From positions 1-15,981 of the forward strand of contig USAL01000035.1 in NCBI GenBank assembly GCA_900552545.1: a stretch of 15,981 nt of DNA, read 5' to 3'. Positions 1 through 7,155 of the stretch are shown here, piece after piece (positions within the stretch are counted from its first letter, which is position 1; every line of letters starts with the position of its first letter). Made by a program: the position numbers and the translations under genes. The stretch is from an uncultured Sutterella sp. Its GTDB lineage: Bacteria > Pseudomonadota > Gammaproteobacteria > Burkholderiales > Burkholderiaceae_F. The notes beneath the pieces were generated by a model. The model was not told where the DNA came from. It searched no databases and saw only the letters and a list, made by a program, of their open reading frames with translations.

Positions 1-1
1 C

Positions 2-409
2 TACAACTTCGTGCGCGGAATCGACCATCGGCCTGTGCAGCCCGTGCGCGAGCGAAAGTCCGTGGGGTGCGAACATACCTTTGAGCGCGACATCGGCCTC
101 ACCCGGGCCCTTGAAGAGGCGCTTCCTGCGCTCGTGGCGGAGCTTCTTGCGCGGCTGGCGGCCCGCAAGTTTGAGGGGCTCACCTTGACGCTCAAGGTGC
201 GCTTTTTCAACTTTGAGACGATCACGCGCTCGCGCTCGGCCAAGGAGCCCTGGACGGACCGCGAGTCGATTGCCGCGGCCGCGACCGGACTCCTGCAGAC
301 CGTGGTGGTGCCCGCGGGCGGCATCAGGCTTCTGGGGCTTTCGGTTTCCGACCCCGTGGGCGAGCACTTTCGGCAGGGAAGGCTCGCGCTCGAGGAAAAG
401 TATCTTTGA
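2..409 (+). CDS. dinB: DNA polymerase IV (DinB), C-terminal part
   Basis: This is the 3' end of a Y-family translesion DNA polymerase; the start lies left of the window. The visible 135 residues cover the little-finger domain that grips DNA beside the active site. The hallmark RKSVGCEHTF appears early, followed by LTLKVRFFNFETITRSR, a close match to the conserved LTLKVKF..F..ITRSR strand of Pol IV. The ORF is open to the left edge (frame starting at base 2) and ends in TGA. Pol IV bypasses DNA lesions and extends mispaired primers, and is usually induced as part of the SOS response. The palm-domain catalytic residues and any LexA box would lie outside the window. A bidirectional terminator follows 37 bases after the stop. 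The family call is firm; DinB rather than UmuC rests on the little-finger sequence. Confidence 0.9.
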   Translation, partial: YNFVRGIDHRPVQPVRERKSVGCEHTFERDIGLTRALEEALPALVAELLARLAARKFEGLTLTLKVRFFNFETITRSRSAKEPWTDRESIAAAATGLLQTVVVPAGGIRLLGLSVSDPVGEHFRQGRLALEEKYL

Positions 410-446
410 GCGTCCAGTAACGAAAGGACAACGAAAATGCAATGAA

Positions 447-477
447 AAAGCCGGCTGCTGCACTGCAGGCCGGCTTT
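447..477. terminator. Bidirectional rho-independent terminator between dinB and the thrB operon
   Basis: A perfect 9-bp stem, AAAGCCGGC (447-455) with GCCGGCTTT (469-477), encloses a 13-base loop that can itself form a short CTGC/GCAG stem. On the minus strand it is followed by five T residues. On the plus strand only TTT follows. It sits between two convergent genes and probably serves both, better on the minus strand. Confidence 0.8.
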
Positions 478-510
478 GTCGTGAAGGCGTGAAGACTTCT
501 GTTCTTCGTC

Positions 511-1287
511 TTACCCGAGGTCTCCGAAGAGATCGCGGTACATGGGCCAGTAGCTTGCGTACATGACCGTGGCCGCAAGGAAGATGAAGGGAATCGTGAG
601 AATCGACACCAGCGTCTGCGAGGTGAACATGAGCGCAATCGAGACCACCGCCACAAGCGCGAGCGTGAGCATCATCATTACCGCCAGCACGAGCACGATG
701 ACGGGAACGATGTTGCGGATGCACCCGAAGAACGAATAAAAAAGCGACTTGCCCGTCGTCATCCGGCGTTCAGCGGCCAGAAGCGGCGCAAACCACACGG
801 CCATGATGCCCGGGATGTAGAGCACAAGCGCCGTGATCGTGCCGTCCCAGGGGAAGTTGGCCGAGACGCTCGTCCAGTCGATGCGGCCTTGTTCGCTGAT
901 GACCCAGCGGCTGATGTCGTCGGCCGCCAGAAACGCGTAGGCGCCCTCGACCACCACGAGAAGGATGCTGTAGACAAGTCCGATCGTAATGAGCGTGCGG
1001 CGCGTCTGCTGCTGCCGCCAGAGTTCGCCGAAAACGCCGTAGCTCGGGATCCCGCCTGCGAGAACCGTGCGGGTGGAGCGTGCGATGAAGACTGTGCCAA
1101 ACGGCATGAAGAAGGCCGCGAGCACGAAGCCCACGATGGGCAGCACCGAGAGGCCTCCCATCACGATGAAGTAGAACAAAACGATGCCGGTCATCGTCAC
1201 CGGCGAGGTGCGTGTCGCTCGAATGCCTTCCATGAACCATCGCCAGCCGGCGGCGGCGGGAAGCTTGCGCGAATCGTCGTTGGACAT
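511..1287 (-). CDS. BPSS1780-family integral membrane protein
   Basis: A 258-residue protein with several hydrophobic segments, at about residues 32-65, 98-118, 150-172 and 190-248. The N-terminal layout (a short polar tail, then GWRWFMEGIRATRTSP and a transmembrane helix) resembles the BPSS1780 family of Betaproteobacterial membrane proteins, which have no established function. No catalytic motif is visible. It is the last gene of a minus-strand run: its ATG is 60 bases after the thrB stop with no terminator between, so cotranscription with DUF2782 and thrB is likely. The ribosome binding site is weak. The shared terminator at 447-477 lies 33 bases past its stop. The family assignment is from memory of the sequence pattern and is moderately firm; that it is a membrane protein is clear. 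Confidence 0.8.
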   Translation of the reverse strand: MSNDDSRKLPAAAGWRWFMEGIRATRTSPVTMTGIVLFYFIVMGGLSVLPIVGFVLAAFFMPFGTVFIARSTRTVLAGGIPSYGVFGELWRQQQTRRTLITIGLVYSILLVVVEGAYAFLAADDISRWVISEQGRIDWTSVSANFPWDGTITALVLYIPGIMAVWFAPLLAAERRMTTGKSLFYSFFGCIRNIVPVIVLVLAVMMMLTLALVAVVSIALMFTSQTLVSILTIPFIFLAATVMYASYWPMYRDLFGDLG

Positions 1288-1347
1288 AAGTGCCGTGAGG
1301 TCGTCGTGGGGTGTTGCTGAAAAATATTTCCTGGGTGCCGAAGCGTC

Positions 1348-2319
1348 TTACTGCGGCCAATAGAGGCTGCAGGTCATGCGGTCGCGGAGAACCCGCTCAA
1401 AGTGCGTCGGATCGAGGGGCTTCAAAAGGCTTGCCTTGCGCGGCAGATAGAAGTCAAAGAGCCGGCTCATCCAAAAGCGCATGGCTGCGGCGCGAAGCGC
1501 CCCGCGCCAGAGGCCCTTTTCGGTCTGGCTCAACGGACGCACGCGGTTGTAGGCGTCCATCAGCGCGCGCACGCGCTCGGCATCGAGAAGCCCGGTCTCG
1601 GGATCGATGCACCAGTCGTTGACGGTCACCGCGAGATCGTAGAGCCAGGGCGTGGTGCCCGCAAAGTAGAAGTCAAAGACGCCCGCAACGTGCGCCTCTG
1701 GCGTCCCGTGCCCGGCAATGAGCGTGTTGTTGCGAAAAAGATCGCAATGGCAGGCAGTCGACGTAAGCGAGAGCCACTCGTCGGACGTCTGAAGCTTTTC
1801 CTGATAGGCGAGCTCAGAGTCCATCATCGAGCGCTGCGCGTCGCTCAAATACGGGCGCACCTTGGGGGCCGTCTCCTGCCACCAGGAAAGACCGCGGAGG
1901 TTGGGTTGCTCAAGCGCAAAGTCGCGCGCTGCAAGATGCATCTGTGCGAGCAGCCCTCCCATTGAGCCGCATTCCAGATCGTTGACGTCGGCGACGTTTT
2001 CGCCTGTGAGACGGTCGGCAATCGAAAAGGGCTTCTGCTTGATGTACTCAAAGAGGTTCCCGGCGAGGCTCCTCACGGGGCTTGCCACCCTACAGCCCTT
2101 CTTTTTCAGGTGCTCGCAGAGCTCAAGGTAGTAGGGAAGCTGCTCGGGCTTCAAGCGCTCAAACACCGTGAGCACCCAGCGGCCCTTGGTGGTCTCGAGG
2201 AAGTAGTTGGTGTTTTCAATGCCCGAGGCGATCGGCTCAAGGCGAAGAAAATCGCCCAGGGCGAAGTTCTTGAGCACCCGGGCGACTTCCTCAGCCGACA
2301 GGTCAGTAAAGACGGCCAT
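1348..2319 (-). CDS. thrB: Homoserine kinase, type II (ThrB)
   Basis: Phosphorylates L-homoserine with ATP to O-phosphohomoserine, the step before threonine synthase, in the cytoplasm. The 323-residue protein has the choline/aminoglycoside kinase fold rather than the GHMP-kinase fold of E. coli ThrB. The start MAVFTDLSAEEV and the nucleotide-site segment IASGIENTNYF (30-40) are typical of the family. The catalytic loop is HCDLFRNN (191-198, with Asp193 and Asn198), and the metal-binding Asp is Asp216 in GVFDFYFAG. WLYDLAVTVNDWC (225-237) is a family signature. Length is normal. The ATG lies 6 bases after the stop of the DUF2782 gene, which argues for translational coupling. The thrB-DUF2782 pair beside polA is a known Beta/Gammaproteobacterial arrangement. 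Nothing looks damaged. Confidence 0.95.
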   Translation of the reverse strand: MAVFTDLSAEEVARVLKNFALGDFLRLEPIASGIENTNYFLETTKGRWVLTVFERLKPEQLPYYLELCEHLKKKGCRVASPVRSLAGNLFEYIKQKPFSIADRLTGENVADVNDLECGSMGGLLAQMHLAARDFALEQPNLRGLSWWQETAPKVRPYLSDAQRSMMDSELAYQEKLQTSDEWLSLTSTACHCDLFRNNTLIAGHGTPEAHVAGVFDFYFAGTTPWLYDLAVTVNDWCIDPETGLLDAERVRALMDAYNRVRPLSQTEKGLWRGALRAAAMRFWMSRLFDFYLPRKASLLKPLDPTHFERVLRDRMTCSLYWPQ

Positions 2320-2325
2320 GAACGG

Positions 2326-2814
2326 TTACCATCCGAATTCAATGAATTTAGGCGTATCAAGCGTCGAGCGGGGATCGGCGCCCGGGCGCAGGTCGATGGG
2401 CCTGTCGCTCGTGTTCTTCATCGTGTAGGGAATCGAGGTCGAGCCGGGCGTCACGCGGATTTCCGTGAGACGGTTGTTCTGATCGTACTTCTCTTCGATC
2501 ACCGTGCCGTAGTCGGACACATAGGGCTTGTTCTTGGCCTTGTTCTTCTGGGCGTCGCGCTGGTTCTGACGGGCGCGGGCCATGTCTTCGGCGGTGGGTT
2601 CAAGGCGGCTTGCCTCATAGGTCGCGCGATCCTGCGCGCGCATCTTGGCGCGCTGCTGCGTGGGCTCCGGAGCCTTTGCCTTGGAGGGCTGGGCCATCGG
2701 CACCGGGGTGATCTTCGGGGGCGTTTCAAGGCTGTCAGCGGCAACGGCGCTAGCACAGTACGTAAAGCACGTGCAAAAGGCTGCCAGCAGCGTTAGTTTG
2801 GTTGTTTTAAGCAT
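2326..2814 (-). CDS. DUF2782 family exported protein
   Basis: A 162-residue protein of unknown function. Residues 1-26 form a Sec signal peptide (MLKTTKLTLLAAF, hydrophobic core, then CASAVAA), so the mature protein should be periplasmic. Residues 27-95 are Pro/Ala/Lys/Gln-rich and look disordered. The C-terminal part from about residue 97 (YVSDYGTVIEEKYDQNNRL) to the final FIEFGW matches the small beta-rich DUF2782 domain, in which an acidic/basic strand pair is followed by a Pro-rich turn and a closing aromatic tail. A GAAAGG ribosome binding site lies about 9 bases before the ATG. It opens the minus-strand operon with thrB and is divergent from polA. No function is known for the family; its conserved position next to thrB and polA is the best handle. 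Confidence 0.85.
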   Translation of the reverse strand: MLKTTKLTLLAAFCTCFTYCASAVAADSLETPPKITPVPMAQPSKAKAPEPTQQRAKMRAQDRATYEASRLEPTAEDMARARQNQRDAQKNKAKNKPYVSDYGTVIEEKYDQNNRLTEIRVTPGSTSIPYTMKNTSDRPIDLRPGADPRSTLDTPKFIEFGW

Positions 2815-2946
2815 GATACAAAGCCTTTCTCACGAGAGAGTGTGCGGCACGCACTTCCCGGCCGTTCCTCGCTTCGCAACAAACGCTTTTTCAACTGCCC
2901 TGCGTCCCTTTGCGTGCAAGGGCGGCTGCGTGCCCTCTTTGATTCG

Positions 2947-2952
2947 ATTATA
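2947..2952 (-). promoter_or_regulatory. Candidate -10 element for the DUF2782-thrB operon
   Basis: The minus strand reads TATAAT here, a perfect -10 hexamer about 133 bases upstream of the DUF2782 start codon. The best -35 at 16-17 bases (GTTCCA/TGTTCC) is poor, so an activator or an extended leader would be needed. Confidence 0.35.
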
Positions 2953-3084
2953 TCGGCTCAAAATGCCTTGGAACACTGCGCACGTCGAGGGATGGGCCGC
3001 AAGGGGGACAGGCGCTCTCCAAAGCCATCGGGCGGGTCCCCGGATAGGCCACCGGATGGGCGCAGGTAAAATCGGTTTTCCGCC

Positions 3085-3103
3085 AGCGCTGATGCGCTTT
3101 TTT
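3085..3103 (+). terminator. Terminator-like hairpin in the polA leader
   Basis: AGCGC (3085-3089) pairs with GCGCT (3094-3098) around the tetraloop TGAT, and six T residues follow (3098-3103). The stem is only 5 bp but all GC apart from the closing pair. The T run ends 19 bases before the polA ATG. It could attenuate polA transcription, or be a chance structure. Confidence 0.35.
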
Positions 3104-3122
3104 CTTTGAAAGAAACCTCTTT

Positions 3123-5885
3123 ATGACCACCGTACTTCTCATCGACGGCTCGAACTACCTTTTCCGCGCCTTTCATGCGCTGCCGCCCTTGGCCACGAGC
3201 CGCGGCGAGCCCACCGGCGCCATCAAGGGATTCAACGGGATGCTCAAGACCGTCTTTGACGTGATCAAGCCCGACTACGCGGCCTGCGTCTTCGATGCGC
3301 CGGGAAAGAACTTTCGTCACGCGATCTACCCCGAGTACAAGGCCAACCGCCCGCCCATGCCCGACGAGCTGCGCGTGCAGATCGCGCCGATTTTTGAATT
3401 GATCGGCCTCAAGGGCATTCCGCTCTTGCAGATTTCGGGGGTCGAGGCCGACGACGTGCTCGCAACGCTCGCGCGCCGCGCACAGGCCTCGGGGATGAAG
3501 GCCGTGATCGCCACAGGCGACAAGGATCTCGCGCAGGTGGTGAACGACGACATCACGCTCATCAACACCATGACCCGAACGCGCTACGACCGCGAGGGGG
3601 TCTTTGAGAAGTACGGCGTCTACCCCGAGCGCATCATCGACTACCTTGCGCTCATGGGCGACAAGGTCGACAACGTGCCCGGCATCAACAAGTGCGGCCC
3701 CAAGACCGCCGCAAAGTGGATTGCCGAATATGGTTCCATGGACGCGCTTCTGGAGCACGCAGGCGAGGTGAAGGGCAAGATCGGCGAATACCTGCGCGAA
3801 GGCATGGGGTTTCTTGACGTCGCCCGCAAGCTCGTGACGATCAACACCGACGCCCCGGGCGTCGACGTCAAGCCCCAAGACCTCGTCGTCGGCGCCCCGG
3901 ATGCTGCAGGGCTTGAAGCCTTCTTCGTGCGCTGGGAAATGCGCGCGGGCGGCCGTCGCGCCGCTTCCGCGAAGACCGCTGCTGCCACTGCCGCAGCTTC
4001 TGCCGCCCAGCCCGGACTTTTTGATGCACCGGCCATCCCTTCGGATGCAGCCGCAGCGCCCGCGCCTGCCGCAGCCGACACGCGCGCAAAGGCTGGCACG
4101 GCCGTCGACTCGCACGAGGAGCTCTCGACTCTCGCCAACAAACTGATGGAGGCCAACGGCCTTTTGGCGCCCGCCGTCGTCGTCTTGAGCGAACACGAAA
4201 ACGCCATGACGGAAACCCCGGTGGGGTTGGCGATCGCGCTCTCGGCGCTTGAGTCCTACTATGTGCCCATTGCGCATGAAGCTGGCGGCAACGCGTCGGC
4301 CGACGACGTGCGCGAGCTTCTCGGCCCCTGGTTTGCGGGCGCGGGCAAGAAGGTCTTTTACAACGCAAAGTTTGACGGCCATGTCTTGAAGAACCTCGGG
4401 CTCACCGTGGCGGGCGACGTCGACGACGTCTCCGTCATGAGCTACGTGCTCGAAGCCCACCTAAAGCACGACTTCTCGAAGATCGCCGCGCGCTATCTTG
4501 CGAGCGCCGCGCCCGACCTGACCGACGTGTTGGGCAAGGGCGCCTCGCGCCGAAAGGCCGCGGGCCTTTCGGTCGAGGAGTCGGCCGCGATGTTCTGCTC
4601 TGTTGCCGCGCAGCTTCATTCGGCTGCGGCTGTGATGTCGGCAAAGCTCGCCGCCGACCACGGGCTTTTTCACATCTACAAGGATCTGGAGCTCCCGGTG
4701 ATGCGGGTGCTGCAGAAGATGGAGCGCACGGGGGTTCTCATCGATGGCGACAAGCTCGCCAACCAAAGCAAGGAATTGGGTGAGCGGATCGACGCCGTGC
4801 GCGCGCACATCGACGAGATCGTGGGCGAACCGTTTAATCCCGGCAGCCCCAAGCAGTTGGCTCACATCCTCTTTGAAAAGCAAGGGCTGCCGGTAAAGAA
4901 AAAGACCGCCTCGGGCGCGCCCTCAACCGACGAGGAGGTGCTCTCGGCTCTGGCGCTCGACTATCCGTTGCCGAAGGCCATTCTCGAATACCGGGCGTTG
5001 ACGAAGTTAAAGAGCACCTACACCGACAAGCTCGCCGGTTTGGCGGACGCCGAAGGGCGCGTGCACACCCCCTTCGGACAGACGACGGCCGTGACGGGGC
5101 GCTTGGCAAGCTCCGATCCGAATCTGCAGAACATTCCGGTGCGCACCGAAGAAGGCCGGCGCGTGCGCGAGGCGTTCGTGGCGCCCAAGGGCTGGCGCAT
5201 TCTCTCGGCCGACTACTCGCTGATTGAATTGCGAATCATGGCCCACATCTCGGGTGATGAGTGGTTGCTCTCGGCCTTCCGCCGGGGCGAAGACATTCAC
5301 CGGGCGACGGCAGCCGAGGTGTTTCACGAGTCCTTGGATGAGGTGAGCGCGCAGCAGCGCCGCATGGCCAAGGTGATCAACTTCGGCCTCATCTACGGCA
5401 TGAGCGCTTTTGGCCTGGCGCAGAACCTCGGGGTGGAGCGGTCGGGCGCCTCGCACTACATTGACGAGTACTTTGCGCGCTACCCGAAGGTTGCCGAGTA
5501 CATGCAGCGCACGCGCGTGCAGGCGCGCACCCAGGGCTTTGTCGAAACGGCCTTTGGCCGCCGCCTGTGGCTTCCCGACATCGTGAGCTCACGCGCGCCC
5601 GTGCGGGCCGCGGCCGAGCGCGCGGCCATCAATGCGCCCATGCAGGGCACGGCCGCTGATCTCATCAAGATGGCAATGGTGGCCGTTGAAAACTGGTTGG
5701 AAAAGGAAGGCAGCCGAAGTCGCCTCATCCTTCAGGTGCACGACGAATTGATCCTCGAGGTGCCCGAAGACGAGGTCGAGACAATGCGCGTCAAGATCCC
5801 CGAGCTCATGTCATCGGTCGTGCGCCTCTCGGTGCCGCTTGTGGCCGAGGTGGGCGTGGCCGACAACTGGGAGGCCGCGCATTAA
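3123..5885 (+). CDS. polA: DNA polymerase I (PolA), with a degenerate 3'-5' exonuclease site
   Basis: Fills gaps after Okazaki-primer removal and in excision repair. Residues 1 to about 275 are the 5' nuclease, with its acidic residues intact: GVEADD (106-111), TGDKD (131-135), GDKVDNVPG (179-187). A roughly 50-residue Ala/Pro-rich linker follows. Residues 330-515 match the 3'-5' exonuclease domain in length but lack its key residues. The DTE of motif I aligns with V353-L355, and the YxxxD of motif III aligns with Met490 and Val494. Only the motif II Asp418 (KFD) remains. Residues 520-920 are the polymerase: motif A LSADYSLIELR (Asp697; the usual Gln is Leu700), motif B RRMAKVINFGLIYG (Arg746, Lys750, Phe754, Tyr758), motif C QVHDE (His873, Asp874, Glu875). 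The polymerase should be active, but proofreading is probably absent. The ribosome binding site is weak. The gene is monocistronic and has its own terminator. Confidence 0.97.
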   Translation: MTTVLLIDGSNYLFRAFHALPPLATSRGEPTGAIKGFNGMLKTVFDVIKPDYAACVFDAPGKNFRHAIYPEYKANRPPMPDELRVQIAPIFELIGLKGIPLLQISGVEADDVLATLARRAQASGMKAVIATGDKDLAQVVNDDITLINTMTRTRYDREGVFEKYGVYPERIIDYLALMGDKVDNVPGINKCGPKTAAKWIAEYGSMDALLEHAGEVKGKIGEYLREGMGFLDVARKLVTINTDAPGVDVKPQDLVVGAPDAAGLEAFFVRWEMRAGGRRAASAKTAAATAAASAAQPGLFDAPAIPSDAAAAPAPAAADTRAKAGTAVDSHEELSTLANKLMEANGLLAPAVVVLSEHENAMTETPVGLAIALSALESYYVPIAHEAGGNASADDVRELLGPWFAGAGKKVFYNAKFDGHVLKNLGLTVAGDVDDVSVMSYVLEAHLKHDFSKIAARYLASAAPDLTDVLGKGASRRKAAGLSVEESAAMFCSVAAQLHSAAAVMSAKLAADHGLFHIYKDLELPVMRVLQKMERTGVLIDGDKLANQSKELGERIDAVRAHIDEIVGEPFNPGSPKQLAHILFEKQGLPVKKKTASGAPSTDEEVLSALALDYPLPKAILEYRALTKLKSTYTDKLAGLADAEGRVHTPFGQTTAVTGRLASSDPNLQNIPVRTEEGRRVREAFVAPKGWRILSADYSLIELRIMAHISGDEWLLSAFRRGEDIHRATAAEVFHESLDEVSAQQRRMAKVINFGLIYGMSAFGLAQNLGVERSGASHYIDEYFARYPKVAEYMQRTRVQARTQGFVETAFGRRLWLPDIVSSRAPVRAAAERAAINAPMQGTAADLIKMAMVAVENWLEKEGSRSRLILQVHDELILEVPEDEVETMRVKIPELMSSVVRLSVPLVAEVGVADNWEAAH

Positions 5886-5918
5886 GCCCAAAGGAAAAGC
5901 CCGCAAGACAATCAGACA

Positions 5919-5968
5919 TGAAAAAAGCCGTCCGGCGTCCTTTGAAAGGATTTCGGGCGGCTTTTTCA
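5919..5968. terminator. Bidirectional terminator between polA and the META-domain lipoprotein
   Basis: A long hairpin: TGAAAAAAGCCGTCCG (5919-5934) pairs with CGGGCGGCTTTTTCA (5954-5968) through one G-U pair and a one-base slip. The apical part TCCTTTGAAAGGA is itself self-complementary. T runs are present on both strands (five on plus, six on minus), fitting its place between convergent genes. Confidence 0.88.
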
Positions 5969-6015
5969 TCAATGAGCCCAGTTCACGGCATGTGCCGGGC
6001 TCTTGAAAGAGCTTC

Positions 6016-6462
6016 TTAGTTGCAGGCGCCTGCCATCTCGGGCACCATCGTCATCAGTTCCTTGCCGTCGGCATCAAGGAACGTGAGTCCCTTCTCGGTG
6101 AGCTTCACCGAGCGCGCGCCTGACATCATGTTGAGCATCTGCTCTTCGAGCGCCATGTACTTCTTGCCGCACATCTTGCGGGTGGTGGCGACCTTGTCAA
6201 AGAGGATGTTGGTGCCGTCGAATTCAAAGGAGCCCGAGGCGCGGTTGCAGCCGAGGTCGCCCGTGACCGTGTTGTTCGGGCCGAACTCAAGCATCGGGGT
6301 GACGGCGCACTCGGCCTCGGCCGGCACCTGCATCATCCAGCTCGTGCCCTCAAGTACGACGGGCTTGGCGGCTTCTTCAGGAGCCTTGACGGCATTGACG
6401 GAGCAGGCGCTCAGGAGCGCGCAGCAGGAGACTAGGACTACGGAGGTAAGAAGTTTCTTCAT
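6016..6462 (-). CDS. META/HslJ-domain lipoprotein
   Basis: A 148-residue predicted outer- or inner-membrane lipoprotein. MKKLLTSVVLVSCCALLSAC is a signal peptide ending in the lipobox LSAC, with Cys20 to be lipidated. After a short linker comes a META (HslJ-like) domain: GTSWMM (39-44), then MLEFGPNNTVTGDLGCNRASG (57-77) with the family's G-GCNR-G turn, GTNILFD, and VATTRKMCG (91-99), the matching ATTRxxC strand, then MALEEQML and a closing strand. Cys72 and Cys98 could form a disulfide. HslJ proteins are heat-inducible in E. coli and affect novobiocin resistance; no activity is established. The frame is open upstream to 6723, but the start at 6462 is chosen because it gives an intact lipoprotein signal. 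A TAAAAT (minus, 6488-6493) could be its -10. Confidence 0.88.
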   Translation of the reverse strand: MKKLLTSVVLVSCCALLSACSVNAVKAPEEAAKPVVLEGTSWMMQVPAEAECAVTPMLEFGPNNTVTGDLGCNRASGSFEFDGTNILFDKVATTRKMCGKKYMALEEQMLNMMSGARSVKLTEKGLTFLDADGKELMTMVPEMAGACN

Positions 6463-6678
6463 AAGGCTTTCGACAGAATAAGGCTGAATTTTAGATGGCG
6501 GGCTTATGCTCACGCCGCAGTTGTGCGCACATTCTAACGGTTCAAAGGCACGATACGGCGGAGACGCCGCGCAGATTCGTTGCAACGGCGCATACGTTGT
6601 CCGACATGTTCTGCAGCCTTGCGGCTCGTGTATGCTTGCCTCGCATGAAGGGCGAGGCCGCGGGCTTTCCTGTGTTTG

Positions 6679-6714
6679 AAAAAAAGAGCGGAAGGCCGCA
6701 GGGGCGCTTCCGCT
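6679..6714 (-). terminator. Rho-independent terminator with no evident upstream gene
   Basis: On the minus strand AGCGGAAG (6707-6714) pairs with CTTCCGCT (6687-6694) around a 12-base loop, and after one C seven T residues follow (complement of A at 6679-6685). This is a textbook intrinsic terminator for leftward transcription, 217 bases upstream of the META lipoprotein start. It implies a transcript from the right that ends here. Confidence 0.75.
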
Positions 6715-6947
6715 GTCAATCAAACCAAAGGAGAATTAAGAAAACAAGGAAGAGTTCAGTTTTCTCAGGACGTACTTTACGCATGCCGTCTTGGAAAATC
6801 TGAAACCATTTCTGAGCTCCGCTACAAGATGTATCCGACTGCGGCGACAAATGGCGCCGGGGTTGAGGCAAACGCACTATGCCGCGGTGATTTCCACAAT
6901 GTCTGACTGTTCCGCAATGACTATGTCCGGCTTTGTGTGGATGTCTT

Positions 6948-7121
6948 ATGAAGAAGACGGACAAGGCTCTGAAAGCCGTGCCGAACGGGCAATGTGTCGC
7001 TCGGAGTGCTTCTTGCGGCATCGAACCGCAGTCGACTTCATTGAAGTCTCTTGAAAAGTCTGTCCGAAAGGCGTTCCTGGTCCGGCCTGCGCAGGAGGTT
7101 GCGGCTTTCCTTGCAAATTGA
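6948..7121 (+). CDS. Possible small protein upstream of the ZIP transporter (hypothetical)
   Basis: A 57-codon frame beginning MKKTDKALKAVPNGQCVARS. It contains two cysteines seven residues apart (Cys16, Cys23) and ends in an amphipathic Arg/Ala/Val/Phe-rich segment (SVRKAFLVRPAQEVAAFLAN). About 60% of codons end in G or C, similar to the following gene, and the residue mix is protein-like rather than random. I do not recognise it. The ribosome binding site is poor (GTGG). The stop lies 34 bases before the preferred ZIP start, so it could be a leader gene of that transporter. It may also be a chance frame. Confidence 0.3.
   Translation: MKKTDKALKAVPNGQCVARSASCGIEPQSTSLKSLEKSVRKAFLVRPAQEVAAFLAN
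7093..7098 (+). promoter_or_regulatory. AGGAGG sequence, possible ribosome binding site for an upstream ZIP start
   Basis: A perfect AGGAGG lies 12 bases before an in-frame TTG at 7111, and 57 bases before the ATG at 7156. If used, the ZIP protein would gain 15 N-terminal residues (Q-I-D-T-N and so on). The spacing is longer than ideal, so the choice between TTG 7111 and ATG 7156 is open. Confidence 0.35.
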
Positions 7122-7155
7122 TACAAACCTCTCGATTTTTTGCACTTTCGTCAAG

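Larger units (their letters stand above)
2815..3122. other. Divergent intergenic region between the DUF2782-thrB operon and polA
   Basis: 308 bases with no convincing gene; open frames crossing it have no family features. It should hold both divergent promoters. A TATAAT on the minus strand (2947-2952) is the best -10 for the thrB operon. A TAAAAT on the plus strand at 3067-3072 is a possible polA -10, but no good -35 precedes it. A GC hairpin with a T run (3085-3103) lies just before polA, followed by the palindrome TTTCTTT-G-AAAGAAA (3101-3115). Confidence 0.6.
6463..7155. other. Long intergenic region with an orphan minus-strand terminator
   Basis: About 690 bases without a confident gene. 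It contains the start region of the META lipoprotein, a strong minus-strand terminator (6679-6714), and overlapping open frames on both strands that match nothing I know. The most protein-like plus-strand frame is 6948-7121. A minus-strand frame ends at 6716, right beside the terminator; its last 22 codons from an ATG at 6784 encode a short basic-then-hydrophobic peptide (MRKVRPEKTELFLVFLILLW...). A small RNA or small membrane peptide on the minus strand is possible. Confidence 0.5.

Noticed and set aside
2958..4460. A 500-codon open frame on the minus strand opposite the 5' part of polA.
   Set aside because: It mirrors the real gene in a high-GC region, has low-complexity Gly/Arg/His-rich content and matches no family; polA on the other strand is certain.
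6463..6723. The upstream extension of the META lipoprotein frame (87 extra codons).
   Set aside because: It would bury a perfect lipoprotein signal peptide in the middle of the protein; the ATG at 6462 gives the expected LSAC lipobox at Cys20.
6716..7126. The full 136-codon minus-strand frame as a gene.
   Set aside because: Cys/His/Arg-rich irregular content with no domain; only the 3' end beside the terminator is of any interest, and it is listed as a finding.
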